A stretch of 64,000 nt of DNA, taken from Chitinophagaceae bacterium. Its GTDB lineage: Bacteria; Bacteroidota; Bacteroidia; Chitinophagales; Chitinophagaceae. Below are positions 44,291 through 52,781 of the stretch, one piece after another (positions within the stretch are counted from its first letter, which is position 1; the number at the start of each line of letters is the position of its first letter). The stretch spans positions 1 to 64,000 of the forward strand of contig PMSV01000012.1 in assembly GCA_003168265.1 (NCBI GenBank), in the 5' to 3' direction. Made by a program: the position numbers and the translations under genes. Below the pieces are notes generated by a model, which was not told where the DNA came from, made no database searches, and saw only the letters and a program-made list of their open reading frames with translations.

Positions 44291-44354
44291 AAAGTTCCTG
44301 ACATGAAAATAATCTCTTAACTTCATTTGGTAGCTTATATCAACACGTATTGCC

Positions 44355-46229
44355 ATGAGAAAAATTCTTCCAGCCCTGCTCCCGCTTGGAGCCTTAGTCC
44401 TGCTTTCCGCCCTTTATCAAAAAAATGTCCAACCCTCCTACCGCGATCTCAATAAGAACGGCAAGATGGATATTTATGAAGACCCCAAACAACCCATCGA
44501 AGCCCGGGTCAATGATTTGCTTTCCCAAATGACCCTGGAAGAAAAAGCCGGGATGCTATTCATCAATGGGGCCAGAGTAAATGATGATGGAACCATAGAA
44601 GATAAACCTGCCAAAGGGATGTTTTCATTTGCCCCCAATGCGCTCAATCTTATTCGACAATACAAGATGTGCCATTTCAATCTTTGGGCTATACCCTCTC
44701 CCGCAGTCCTTGCCAAATGGTACAACCTCATGCAGAAATATGCGCAGGATTCCACAAGATTAGGTATTCCGATAACCATCGCTTCAGATCCCCGCAATCA
44801 TTTTACAAGCAATGTATTTGCCATGAGCGCAGCCACATTCTCGCAATGGTGCGAACCATTGGGCCTCGCGGCGATAGGTGATGAAAAACTCACTCATGAA
44901 TTTGCCGATGATGCCCGGCAGGAATATGTAGCGGTAGGCATTCGTGAATCTCTTCACCCCCAGGTCGATCTGGCCACTGAACCCCGCTGGCCGCGTATCA
45001 GCGGAACTTTTGGAGAAGATGCCGCACTCTCAGCCAAAATGACTACAGCCTATATTCTCGGGTACCAGGGAGAAAAACTGGGGCCGCAGAGTGTGGCCTG
45101 CATGACCAAGCATTTTCCGGGCGGTGGACCCCAGAAAGAAGGGCTGGATCCTCATTTTCCTTTCCAGAAAGGACAGGTCTATCCAGGCAATAATTTCAAC
45201 TACCACCTGATACCTTTCGAAGCGGCCTTTAAAGCTCACACAGCAGCCATCATGCCCTATTATGGTGTCCCCATGAACGAACCATACGAACACGTCGGTT
45301 TCTCCTATAACAAACAGATCATTACCGGCCTGCTCAGGAATAAATACCATTTCGACGGGGTGGTCTGCACGGATTGGGGCCTTGTCACAGATGCACAGAT
45401 CATGGGAACTGTTTGGCCTGCACGAGCATGGGGCGTTGAAAAACTTTCACGGCCTGAAAGAGTGCAAAAAATCATTGAATCTGGTGTGGATCAATTCGGC
45501 GGGGAAAATTGTCCCGAACTAGTTGTCGAGCTCGTCAAAAGCGGTAAAATCAAAGAATCCAGGATCGACGAATCTGTCAAAAGGTTACTCCGCCAAAAAT
45601 TCGAACTCGGCCTTTTTGAAAATCCCTTTATAGATGAAGAAAAGGCAGTCTCCGTAGTTGGCAATCCGGAATTTGTCAAAGCGGCGGAAGCCTCTCAGCG
45701 CCGAGCCATGACCCTTCTGAAAAACGAAAATAAGGTCCTGCCCCTAAAACCCAATCAACTAAAAATCTATATTAGAAATATCGACCCCAAGGTCGCTGCC
45801 CGCTACGGCACAGTAGTGGACAAACCCGAAGAAGCTGATATTGCCATCCTTCGCCTCAAGACTCCATTTTACCCGATGGAGTCTCCTATACTCATGGCAC
45901 GCATGTTTCATCACGGAGACCTCGACTTTAAAGGTGCTCAAAAAGACAGTATATTGGACTTGCTCAAAGCCGTTCCTACCATCGTAGACATCTACCTGGA
46001 CCGTCCCGCTGTCATACCTGAAATAAGCGGAGCCGCAAAAGGACTGCTCGCAGACTTCGGTGCAAGTGATGAAGCTGTGCTCGATGTGGTCTTCGGAAAA
46101 GCCAAACCGGGAGGGCATCTTCCGATAGAAATGCCTTCCTCCATGCAGGCCGTTCGTGACCAGAAAGAAGATCTTCCCTATGACTCCAAAGACCCCCTTT
46201 ACAAATTCGGATTTGGGTTAAGTTATTAA
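44355..46229 (+). CDS. Glycoside hydrolase family 3 protein, second GH3
   Basis: This 624-residue protein has a signal peptide (ILPALLPLGALVLLSALYQK). It shows a GH3 catalytic barrel with the nucleophile Asp340 in FDGVVCTDWGLVTD, the loop LATEPRWPRISGTFGED and MTKHFPGGGPQKEG (the His-Phe-Pro acid/base region of some GH3 members). The C-terminal GH3_C domain is present but there is no fibronectin domain, making it about 170 residues shorter than the first. It was preceded by the terminator at 44253-44290 and is followed 10 bases on by the Tat-exported isomerase gene, likely co-transcribed. Substrate is not defined. Confidence 0.9.
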   Translation: MRKILPALLPLGALVLLSALYQKNVQPSYRDLNKNGKMDIYEDPKQPIEARVNDLLSQMTLEEKAGMLFINGARVNDDGTIEDKPAKGMFSFAPNALNLIRQYKMCHFNLWAIPSPAVLAKWYNLMQKYAQDSTRLGIPITIASDPRNHFTSNVFAMSAATFSQWCEPLGLAAIGDEKLTHEFADDARQEYVAVGIRESLHPQVDLATEPRWPRISGTFGEDAALSAKMTTAYILGYQGEKLGPQSVACMTKHFPGGGPQKEGLDPHFPFQKGQVYPGNNFNYHLIPFEAAFKAHTAAIMPYYGVPMNEPYEHVGFSYNKQIITGLLRNKYHFDGVVCTDWGLVTDAQIMGTVWPARAWGVEKLSRPERVQKIIESGVDQFGGENCPELVVELVKSGKIKESRIDESVKRLLRQKFELGLFENPFIDEEKAVSVVGNPEFVKAAEASQRRAMTLLKNENKVLPLKPNQLKIYIRNIDPKVAARYGTVVDKPEEADIAILRLKTPFYPMESPILMARMFHHGDLDFKGAQKDSILDLLKAVPTIVDIYLDRPAVIPEISGAAKGLLADFGASDEAVLDVVFGKAKPGGHLPIEMPSSMQAVRDQKEDLPYDSKDPLYKFGFGLSY

Positions 46230-46239
46230 AACTACCAAA

Positions 46240-47169
46240 ATGATCAATAGAAGAAAATTCATCGGCGCTTCGGCCCTATCCGCAATCGGATCAACATTGA
46301 TTTCAAAGGGCCGGGCAATGTCCGTCCTCTACCGCAGCTTGCTCAAAGAAAACCATGCCGTCGGCCTGCAATTATTCACCTTCTTCAATGTTATCGACGA
46401 TGATGTAAATGGCACTCTCAAAAAGATTGCCGATATCGGCTATAAGGAAATCGAATCCGCATTCAGTAAAAGGGGAGGCCTCTATGGGTTCAAGCCAAAA
46501 GATTTTGCCAGCCTCATCAATGGACTGGGCATGAGCTGGAAATCACACCATGTCCTTGGCGCTCCTTTCAAACTCCGTCCTGGCGCCAAAATGCCCACGG
46601 ATGCCAATGGCAATCCCATTAAGATTCCGGCCTTACCGAATCTCAGGGACAATATGCAGGAGCTGGTTGACCAGGCTTCCGAAGGCGGGATTCCCTACCT
46701 CGTATGCGCCAATACGCCTACGGACACCCTCGATGAAATCAAGGCTTCCATTGAGACCTTGAATAAAACCGACGAAGCCTGCCACAAAGCCGGGATCACT
46801 TTCTGCTATCACAATCACGATATGGAATTTCATGAAGTAGAAGGGAAGATCCCATATGACCTCATTCTAACCGAAACAAAATTGAAAATGGAACTCGATC
46901 TGGCCTGGGCCGTCAAGGGAGGAAAAGATCCGGTGGAACTCTTCAAACAAAATCCCGGAAGGTTCCCATTATGGCACGTAAAAGATCTCGATGCAGAACG
47001 CAAGACCATCCTGCCCATTGGCTCAGGAACCATCGATTACAAAAGAATATTTACAGCGTCTTCCACGGCCGGCATGCAGCATTTCTTTGTCGAACACGAC
47101 ATGCCTAAAGACGCCTTCGCAAGCATCAAAGCCAGTTATGATTATATCACTGGGACATTGAAAGCATAA
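46240..47169 (+). CDS. Sugar phosphate isomerase/epimerase (Tat-exported)
   Basis: This 309-residue protein begins with a Tat signal (MINRRKFIGASALSAIGS). It is a TIM-barrel sugar isomerase/epimerase: LQLFTFFNVIDDDVNGTLKKIADIGYKEIESAF at the start, metal ligands in CYHNHDMEF (Glu/His), MELDLAWAVKGGKDP, and LWHVKDLDAER near residue 250. It should act on a sugar in the periplasm. It follows the second GH3 gene by 10 bases, so they probably form a unit that releases and isomerises a sugar. Confidence 0.87.
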   Translation: MINRRKFIGASALSAIGSTLISKGRAMSVLYRSLLKENHAVGLQLFTFFNVIDDDVNGTLKKIADIGYKEIESAFSKRGGLYGFKPKDFASLINGLGMSWKSHHVLGAPFKLRPGAKMPTDANGNPIKIPALPNLRDNMQELVDQASEGGIPYLVCANTPTDTLDEIKASIETLNKTDEACHKAGITFCYHNHDMEFHEVEGKIPYDLILTETKLKMELDLAWAVKGGKDPVELFKQNPGRFPLWHVKDLDAERKTILPIGSGTIDYKRIFTASSTAGMQHFFVEHDMPKDAFASIKASYDYITGTLKA

Positions 47170-47174
47170 GCAAA

Positions 47175-47204
47175 GAGCAGGCACCCACGCCGGCTCCTTT
47201 CTTT
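47175..47204 (+). terminator. Putative terminator after the isomerase gene
   Basis: GAGC-A-GGC (47175-47182) pairs with GCC-G-GCTC (47189-47196) around a 6-base loop, with one mismatch, and is followed by CTTTCTTT. It closes the GH3/isomerase unit. The mismatch keeps confidence moderate. Confidence 0.45.
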
Positions 47205-47224
47205 AACACACGCAACCGGGACTC

Positions 47225-47464
47225 CTATTTATTGCTGCATTCCCTGGGCGGCCCATCCATTCCGCTCATATTCATATTCTTTCTATTGAACAGGGACACA
47301 TCCATCTTCACGAATCGGTAAGTAAAATTCCGGCGGATCATCTGCGGATTGCGCAGGCGGCTGAACTCCTGGTAGAAATATTCGCTATAGGAAACCTGGT
47401 CATTGATACGCGACCTGAAAATATCGCTGAAGTTAAGGCTCATGCTCGCCTTGTCATTTTTCAA
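47225..47464 (-). pseudogene. C-terminal scrap of a TonB-dependent/outer-membrane barrel protein
   Basis: The 79-residue frame (start TTG at 47464) ends with text typical of the last barrel strands of Bacteroidota outer-membrane receptors: DKASMSLNFSDIFRSRIND, then SRLRNPQMIRRNFTYRFVKMDVSLFNRKN. The usual FGKMDVSLFKRKN ending is altered at two sites. An in-frame stop lies upstream, and no receptor body, plug domain or signal peptide exists in the 86 bases before the next gene. It is best read as the remaining 3' end of a deleted receptor gene. Confidence 0.6.
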
Positions 47465-47550
47465 TAAGGAGAGCAGGGCTCAAATGAGACAAACACAGAA
47501 AATCCCGCAATTAAAAGAAGGGACTGCTCCCGCGGGAGCCATATCAGGAA

Positions 47551-47982
47551 TTATTTCCTGTCAACGATCTGTTTGATCTTCTTTAGGTCCAGCAGGTCCG
47601 CCGGACTCAGTTGCTCGTTGTTCTCGCATTTCGAAAGAAGAAAAAGCGCTCGTTTATGCTGTGGGAATTTTGCAAGAATTTCCCGGATTAGCCCTTCGGC
47701 CTCCGGGTCCTTCTCATAAAGCGGTTTAATAGAAGGTTTCTCCGATTTATACCTGGTAGGCATTTTTTTAATGATCGCTTCCACGCCGGCCAATTTGCCA
47801 GGAGCCAGTCCCTGGACGATGGAAGCCTTCCCATAAAGCCCCTGTAATTGCTTTTTACTCAGGCTACCCCTTTGCTGGTACTGTTTGTAGAGGCTGATAA
47901 TAAAGGAAGAGACAGGGTAAGCAAGAATGCATTCTTCCAGCACCTCATTGATGATATCAATTCTTTTTTTGGGGTCGTTCAT
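47551..47982 (-). CDS. Hypothetical helical protein
   Basis: The start ATG at 47982 (MNDPKKRIDIINEVLEECIL) is preferred over upstream in-frame 48045, which lacks clear support. The 143-residue product is helical and charged: SSFIISLYKQYQQRGSLSKKQLQGLYGKAS, then KPSIKPLYEKDPEAEGLIREILAKFPQHKRALFLLSK and a final DLLDLKKIKQIVDRK. No signal peptide or known motif is visible. It may be a small cytoplasmic regulator or DNA-associated protein, but I do not recognise it. Confidence 0.55.
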   Translation of the reverse strand: MNDPKKRIDIINEVLEECILAYPVSSFIISLYKQYQQRGSLSKKQLQGLYGKASIVQGLAPGKLAGVEAIIKKMPTRYKSEKPSIKPLYEKDPEAEGLIREILAKFPQHKRALFLLSKCENNEQLSPADLLDLKKIKQIVDRK

Positions 47983-48106
47983 GATGGGTTTTAAATTCCG
48001 GTATCGAATTTTATTCGGCACCCCGATGGCTTTATCTTCCGGCAAATGTTAATATGGGTAGTACTACAACCTCATAATGGCACTTAGCCTTTTGGATCTC
48101 AGCTAT

Positions 48107-48859
48107 TTATTTTACTATTTCCGAAGGTAGCAACTTCTCATCTATCTTCCCGTCGATCACCGACAGGTAATAGCTGTTGTTGTTTCCATTTAATGAAACC
48201 GATTTGATGTATTTTTCATCCTCAAATAAAACTCCGGCCTGGTCATCGCAAGCATAACCGGGTTTGAGATAACCCTTTAAAATAGCTTCCTGGTAGAGCG
48301 GTTTGCGGGTAGGCTCACTATGATAATGAGGGCAATGGCTCAACGGAATGAACCCAAGACATTCGACGAGGCTAAGCTTTTTGGGTCTGGAATCTGTGTA
48401 ACCACCGGTAAACCAGCAAAGGGAGCCGGCACTCCCACCGGCTAGCACTATTCCCCTTTCATAGGCCTTTCTCAATACCGTATCAATTCCCTGTGCCTTC
48501 CAGATAGCCATCATGTTCAGCGTGCTGCCACCACCGACAATAATGGCATCCATTGCAAGCAAGCTCTCTTCAAAAGTCTTTTGTTCAGGTGAAGAATTGA
48601 GAAATACGCGTTGCACATAAGGTTTCATAGGCAAATTAGTACAGATATCATACCAGTGATTAATGCCATAAGGATTGTCGGCACTGGCTGTGGGCAGGAA
48701 GCAGATCTTGGGGTTGGCTTTTTTTGTCAACGCTATTACATATCTGATGAAAGTGGTATCAAAATTCCCTCCCGTAATAAAAATAGTTCTGGTCACCTGG
48801 GCATGGATAGATGCACAAAAAGCAAGCGACAGTGATGCCATCAATAATATTCTTTTCAT
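48107..48859 (-). CDS. Secreted S51-family peptidase (cyanophycinase/dipeptidase E-like)
   Basis: This 250-residue protein has a signal peptide (ILLMASLSLAFCASIHAQ) and a class I glutamine-amidotransferase-like fold. The serine nucleophile is Ser143 in LAGGSAGSLCWF, matching the GxSAG elbow of peptidase S51, and VGGGSTLNMMAIWK precedes it. PHYHSEPTRKPLY gives a later His. Family members cleave Asp-X dipeptides or cyanophycin; this substrate is unknown. It lies 30 bases from the GT-C-like gene, divided by same-strand spacing. Confidence 0.82.
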   Translation of the reverse strand: MKRILLMASLSLAFCASIHAQVTRTIFITGGNFDTTFIRYVIALTKKANPKICFLPTASADNPYGINHWYDICTNLPMKPYVQRVFLNSSPEQKTFEESLLAMDAIIVGGGSTLNMMAIWKAQGIDTVLRKAYERGIVLAGGSAGSLCWFTGGYTDSRPKKLSLVECLGFIPLSHCPHYHSEPTRKPLYQEAILKGYLKPGYACDDQAGVLFEDEKYIKSVSLNGNNNSYYLSVIDGKIDEKLLPSEIVK

Positions 48860-48889
48860 GTCAATATATTTCTATTCCGAAGATAGCTC

Positions 48890-50749
48890 CTATTTCAAAA
48901 CCATGCTCTTGCCATTCCCCGATATTTTAAGATCCAGCTTCAACATAAACGGCATTGGCAGATCCGGCAAAGGAACAGTTGTTTCAAACCTCGTGTTAGA
49001 TTCCACTACATTATAAACAAAAGGGCCCTTAAGGCTTCTCTCATTAATGGGGATACCCGCTTCAAGGAATCGTATTTGGTTACACTTAAAAGTATTAAAA
49101 GGACAAAATTCTATGTTCACAGGTTGAACCAGCGCCTTAAGCTGTTTCAACTGATAATTGATAAGAAGCGTTGTTGATAAATTGGATGCAATGCATAATG
49201 ATGCCCATGCTATGTTCAATCCTAAAGAAAAATAAAGAATGACTCTTAAGAGTCGCGCCCACCCAAACGAAATGAACTCTCCCATCAATAAAATAATTAT
49301 CGGGAGAATCCATAATTGAGGAACATACCGCCCCCACCAGGATTCAGGAATAACCAATATGCTTAAAAGAAGAATAAATAGTACGGCCAGGAAAAGCGGG
49401 AACGAAGGGACTCGCCTGAAATACAGCACTGTAAGAACAAACAGCGCTACCGCAACAATCAGCACTCCGCTAAAAAAAGGGCCAAAAGCCGAAAGCTCCT
49501 GTTCCGGATCCTTAGCTCTTAAGATATCCTCCTTATTAAATGTGAATGGGATTTTAGGAACATCCCAGATTGAACTTTTGTCGGTTTTATTCCAGTTCCA
49601 GCCCTGGTGAGCGGAAATTGAGAAGAAGAGTTTTTCAAAGCGGTTGAGTGGTTTGAAAAGAGGTGGAGTCAAATTATTGCGGATATTATCGTGGCTTGGA
49701 ACCAACCCATAAAACACATCCTGTTTCTCAATAAAATTCGTAATATAGGGATTGTAACCGCAACAGCAAATACCTATTGCACCTGAAACGACGCCTGTCA
49801 ACAATACTTTTTTGAAGGACCCTCTCTTTTTATAAACAAGCATGATGATCAAGAATGCTGTACAAAAGATGCATGTAAATAAAACGTTAGTGAACTTGAT
49901 ATTTACAGCTATCGTTATGATCGATCCCAGCAGTAAGAGATAATAGCAGTTGATTTCATGCAACAAAATCAAGTTGACCATCAGCAGGCAGATCAGGGAG
50001 CAAGCAACTGCGCCATCTACACAAAAAGTGTTCATCTGCATCAGGGAAACCGGATTAAAAGTAATCAAGCAGGATAGTATCCATTTTTTTGCAATGCCGA
50101 TTCGGTCTGTTTTATAAAAAATTGAAAGAGATAAAAAGAAAGTAGATGCAAGCAGTATCAGATTTACCGCCTTTGCTGTTTCAATACGCCCTGTCAGTTT
50201 ATAAATTGCGGCTTCAATAAATTCTGTTCCTTTGCTGAAATTGTTGATCGCGATGAACTTCAGGTTTAAGTGAACATCTTCGGGTTTGACTAAATTGGAA
50301 AGAATAGGTCTGTCCGTCCCAGAACACCATCCAACAGAAGAATTTCCTGTTTCTTCATCCGGTGGCACCTGTAATTTTTGATATGCGGGATTATGCCCCC
50401 GCTCCAAGTTAAATACTGTTTCCTGGTGGTACCATTGGCCGTCAAAGGACACATCATAAAAATAACCGGAAAACAAGATGAAACCGAATAACAAAACAAG
50501 AATGAATGCGCTGCTCTTCAAAAAAAAGCGTTTTCCGCGGCCAGCCATAAAAAAAACTGCTGCATAGTAATTGACAGTAAATGCCAATGCGCATGAAAAA
50601 GGGAATTGCCAATTGGAAATCGTTAAATGAAACAGGAAGCTTAGCCCGCAAATCAATAGGCTAAAAGCAAGGATATTTATTAAGCACAAGGCAATCAAAA
50701 AATATCTATTCGATTCACCGCCGCTTGCTGAATTGCGGTTATATACCAT
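48890..50749 (-). CDS. Polytopic membrane protein, GT-C glycosyltransferase-like
   Basis: This 619-residue protein has about 11-12 hydrophobic helices. The first loop contains FDGQWYHQETVFNLERGHNPAYQK, an acidic Asp-rich segment like the catalytic loop of GT-C enzymes that use lipid-linked sugars. The C-terminal 150 residues are largely extracytoplasmic and beta-rich, ending IRFLEAGIPINERSLKGPF. It is probably a periplasmic-facing glycosyltransferase for a surface polymer or a transporter. The named family is uncertain. It is upstream of an S51 peptidase gene and near an acyltransferase, consistent with envelope polysaccharide work. Confidence 0.62.
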   Translation of the reverse strand: MVYNRNSASGGESNRYFLIALCLINILAFSLLICGLSFLFHLTISNWQFPFSCALAFTVNYYAAVFFMAGRGKRFFLKSSAFILVLLFGFILFSGYFYDVSFDGQWYHQETVFNLERGHNPAYQKLQVPPDEETGNSSVGWCSGTDRPILSNLVKPEDVHLNLKFIAINNFSKGTEFIEAAIYKLTGRIETAKAVNLILLASTFFLSLSIFYKTDRIGIAKKWILSCLITFNPVSLMQMNTFCVDGAVACSLICLLMVNLILLHEINCYYLLLLGSIITIAVNIKFTNVLFTCIFCTAFLIIMLVYKKRGSFKKVLLTGVVSGAIGICCCGYNPYITNFIEKQDVFYGLVPSHDNIRNNLTPPLFKPLNRFEKLFFSISAHQGWNWNKTDKSSIWDVPKIPFTFNKEDILRAKDPEQELSAFGPFFSGVLIVAVALFVLTVLYFRRVPSFPLFLAVLFILLLSILVIPESWWGRYVPQLWILPIIILLMGEFISFGWARLLRVILYFSLGLNIAWASLCIASNLSTTLLINYQLKQLKALVQPVNIEFCPFNTFKCNQIRFLEAGIPINERSLKGPFVYNVVESNTRFETTVPLPDLPMPFMLKLDLKISGNGKSMVLK

Positions 50750-50858
50750 AAACTTTTAGGGGTTAACTATATTTCCTTCAATATTCTATAAATATAACCT
50801 TTCGATTTGTTAATGGTTTGTAATCGACGGTCTTAATGCCTTTATTAATACGACATGA

Positions 50859-51986
50859 TTAAGGCAGCCTTTTAGGCCTGCTTCCGGATGATGACCTATC
50901 TTTAAAGTAAAACTTCATTTCAACATACCGGTAAGTAAATCCGGATACTATATAAATAACAAAGTATTCCAAAATAAACAAATAGTTATAAGCTGGCAAT
51001 GGCATTTTCAACAATCTCATGAACAGGATATCGAATAGGGTGATAAAAGGCACATGTATCATATAAATCGAGTAGGAATAAGCGCCCATGCGTCTAAGAA
51101 AAAGAGGCTTTTTCAATAAAGCCGACAATGCGCCTTTTTCGAACGAGAAAATAAAAATGCAGAGAAAAAATAAAATTTCATATGCCAGTCCGAATCTTTT
51201 CAGAACACCCCCCAAACTAACCATCCATAGCATTAATAATATTAAAACAGTCTCTGCAAGGGTAAAAAAGAAAGGCCTTATTTTCAGGAAATAAAGATAT
51301 GAATGATCAAAAATTGTGAAACAGAATGCCCCTATGAAAAAACCACTGATCCCCCTCAAGAAACCATAGTCGTAAGTGTACATCATCGAAAATCCCCCGG
51401 TCGCATAGGATAAAATAGTTAGAGCCAGAATTGCTGTCACTAAATAAAACCACATTCTGTATTTCAATAGACTCCTGTGCGTAATATAAAGCATGATGGC
51501 TCCGAATAAAAGATAGGCGATCATTTCAGCGCTGATCGACCAGCTTGCCTGATTCCAACCCGGATTGGTTGCTCCATTGCTTGCGTAAGGCATTTTTACG
51601 CTGTTCAGTAAAAACAGATTAGATATAAAAGTTAAGATATTATTATTAGGGTCATTTGGCAGCTTCTCCGGAAAATGTCCTGCAATCAAGTGCTTCAATA
51701 ATACGATACCTGCAAAAACGAATAGCATAAGCAGGTGCAGGGGATATAGCCTGGAAAACCTTTTTTTATAAAACAGGAATAATTCCCGGGAAATCGAAAT
51801 GGACTGGTAATTGTAAGAAATGACAAACCCGCTAAGTACAAAAAAGAAATCAACAAACAAATCGGAATTAGCAATAAATCCGTTGTTCAGAATTGGCGGC
51901 CCAGCGTAAAAATGCAAATGGAAACAAAATATCAGGCTGGCAAATACACCCCTGAAAACATCAAGAACCATAAACCTATGTTTCAT
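50859..51986 (-). CDS. Acyltransferase family 3 membrane protein (OafA-like)
   Basis: This 375-residue protein has about 10 hydrophobic helices with the acyltransferase_3 landmarks: RGVFASLIFCFHLHFY (catalytic His) near residue 10, DLFVDFFFVLSGFVISYNY, KKRFSRLYPLHLLMLF near residue 88, and SYSIYMIHVPF near residue 300. It transfers acyl groups (often acetyl) onto sugars of O-antigen, peptidoglycan or other surface glycans. The partner glycan is unknown; the upstream GT-C-like gene may be related. Confidence 0.88.
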   Translation of the reverse strand: MKHRFMVLDVFRGVFASLIFCFHLHFYAGPPILNNGFIANSDLFVDFFFVLSGFVISYNYQSISISRELFLFYKKRFSRLYPLHLLMLFVFAGIVLLKHLIAGHFPEKLPNDPNNNILTFISNLFLLNSVKMPYASNGATNPGWNQASWSISAEMIAYLLFGAIMLYITHRSLLKYRMWFYLVTAILALTILSYATGGFSMMYTYDYGFLRGISGFFIGAFCFTIFDHSYLYFLKIRPFFFTLAETVLILLMLWMVSLGGVLKRFGLAYEILFFLCIFIFSFEKGALSALLKKPLFLRRMGAYSYSIYMIHVPFITLFDILFMRLLKMPLPAYNYLFILEYFVIYIVSGFTYRYVEMKFYFKDRSSSGSRPKRLP

Positions 51987-52056
51987 AGTGATCAGGGGTT
52001 ATTTATAAAAAGCGTCAGAAACCGTATCCGACTAAGTTATAAGAAAGAAAGGGCAT

Positions 52057-52086
52057 AAAAAAAGGGCAGTTTCTGAGAACTACCCT
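52057..52086 (-). terminator. Putative intrinsic terminator, minus strand
   Basis: On the minus strand, AGGGTAGTT pairs with AACTGCCCT (one G-U wobble) around a 6-base loop and is followed by a run of seven T bases (52057-52063 as A on the plus strand). It lies 110 bases downstream of the 52197-52715 gene and probably ends its transcript. Nothing else is seen in 51987-52196. Confidence 0.65.
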
Positions 52087-52196
52087 ATATCGAACATCAG
52101 TTTTATCTTCTCAGGTTTCAAATCCCACACCCGGTTCTATTCGAGGAAGAATAGGAGTTGAACAATCCGGCTGCTTTACGATATCAATGCCTCTGT

Positions 52197-52715
52197 TTAA
52201 TGTGCACCAAGATTGAATCCCTGAACCCTCCAATGTGTGCCCTCCTGATTGGTATTTGATACCAGGTTAATTCCAAAGTCTTCCGAATTGCCCATCAGGT
52301 AAACATGTTGTGGGTTTTTTACTTTGCCTGCACACACATATCCAACCGTGCCGGCAGGCAAGGTTACTTCTTTCCAATGGGTGCCATCCTCATTAGTATT
52401 AGATACCAGTTTGACAGTTCCATTTTCTATATTGCCGGCTAAATACAAATTTGGCTTCCCCAGGCACATCAAAGCGAATTCTCCGTTACCCAAATGAACT
52501 ATTTGCCATCCGGCGCTGGGGTAATGATCCGGTGTGCCATCATGAGAAAGGGCTGGAGAAGAAAGCTTAACGGATCCATTGGCCGGATTACCGTCAAGAA
52601 ATAGCCAGGTCCCCTTTGGGCCCTTGACTGAATTGCACCGGTTTTCTCCTTGTCCAAAAGAAATATTTGACAGAGCTAAAAGCATAATTGATAACAGTAA
52701 TGATGTCTTTTTCAT
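52197..52715 (-). CDS. Secreted three-repeat (beta-trefoil-like) protein
   Basis: This 172-residue protein has a signal peptide (SLLLSIMLLALSNISFGQ). The mature part shows three repeats that start WLFLDGNPANGSVKL (residue 37), NLYLAGNIENGTVKLV (89) and HVYLMGNSEDFGINLV (137), each about 50 residues apart and ending with a Trp (GWQIV, THWKEV, THWRV). Three such repeats point to a beta-trefoil, like ricin-type or FGF-like carbohydrate-binding modules. I do not recognise a specific family. It likely binds a glycan or other ligand outside the cell. Secreted as a free protein with no T9SS domain. Confidence 0.68.
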   Translation of the reverse strand: MKKTSLLLSIMLLALSNISFGQGENRCNSVKGPKGTWLFLDGNPANGSVKLSSPALSHDGTPDHYPSAGWQIVHLGNGEFALMCLGKPNLYLAGNIENGTVKLVSNTNEDGTHWKEVTLPAGTVGYVCAGKVKNPQHVYLMGNSEDFGINLVSNTNQEGTHWRVQGFNLGAH

Positions 52716-52781
52716 TTTTAGTGTATTTAGTTCAATAAAATTAAAATATTGTTCTTATGTAAAAAAACCGTCGGAAATTCT

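Noticed and set aside
44253-44354. Regulatory RNA between the two GH3 genes
   Set aside because: The only structure is a single long hairpin with a T tract, best explained as a terminator.
52100-52160. TpsiC-arm-like string downstream of the trefoil-like protein gene
   Set aside because: It has an extra T in the arm and no acceptor, D or anticodon arm can be paired, so it is not a tRNA.
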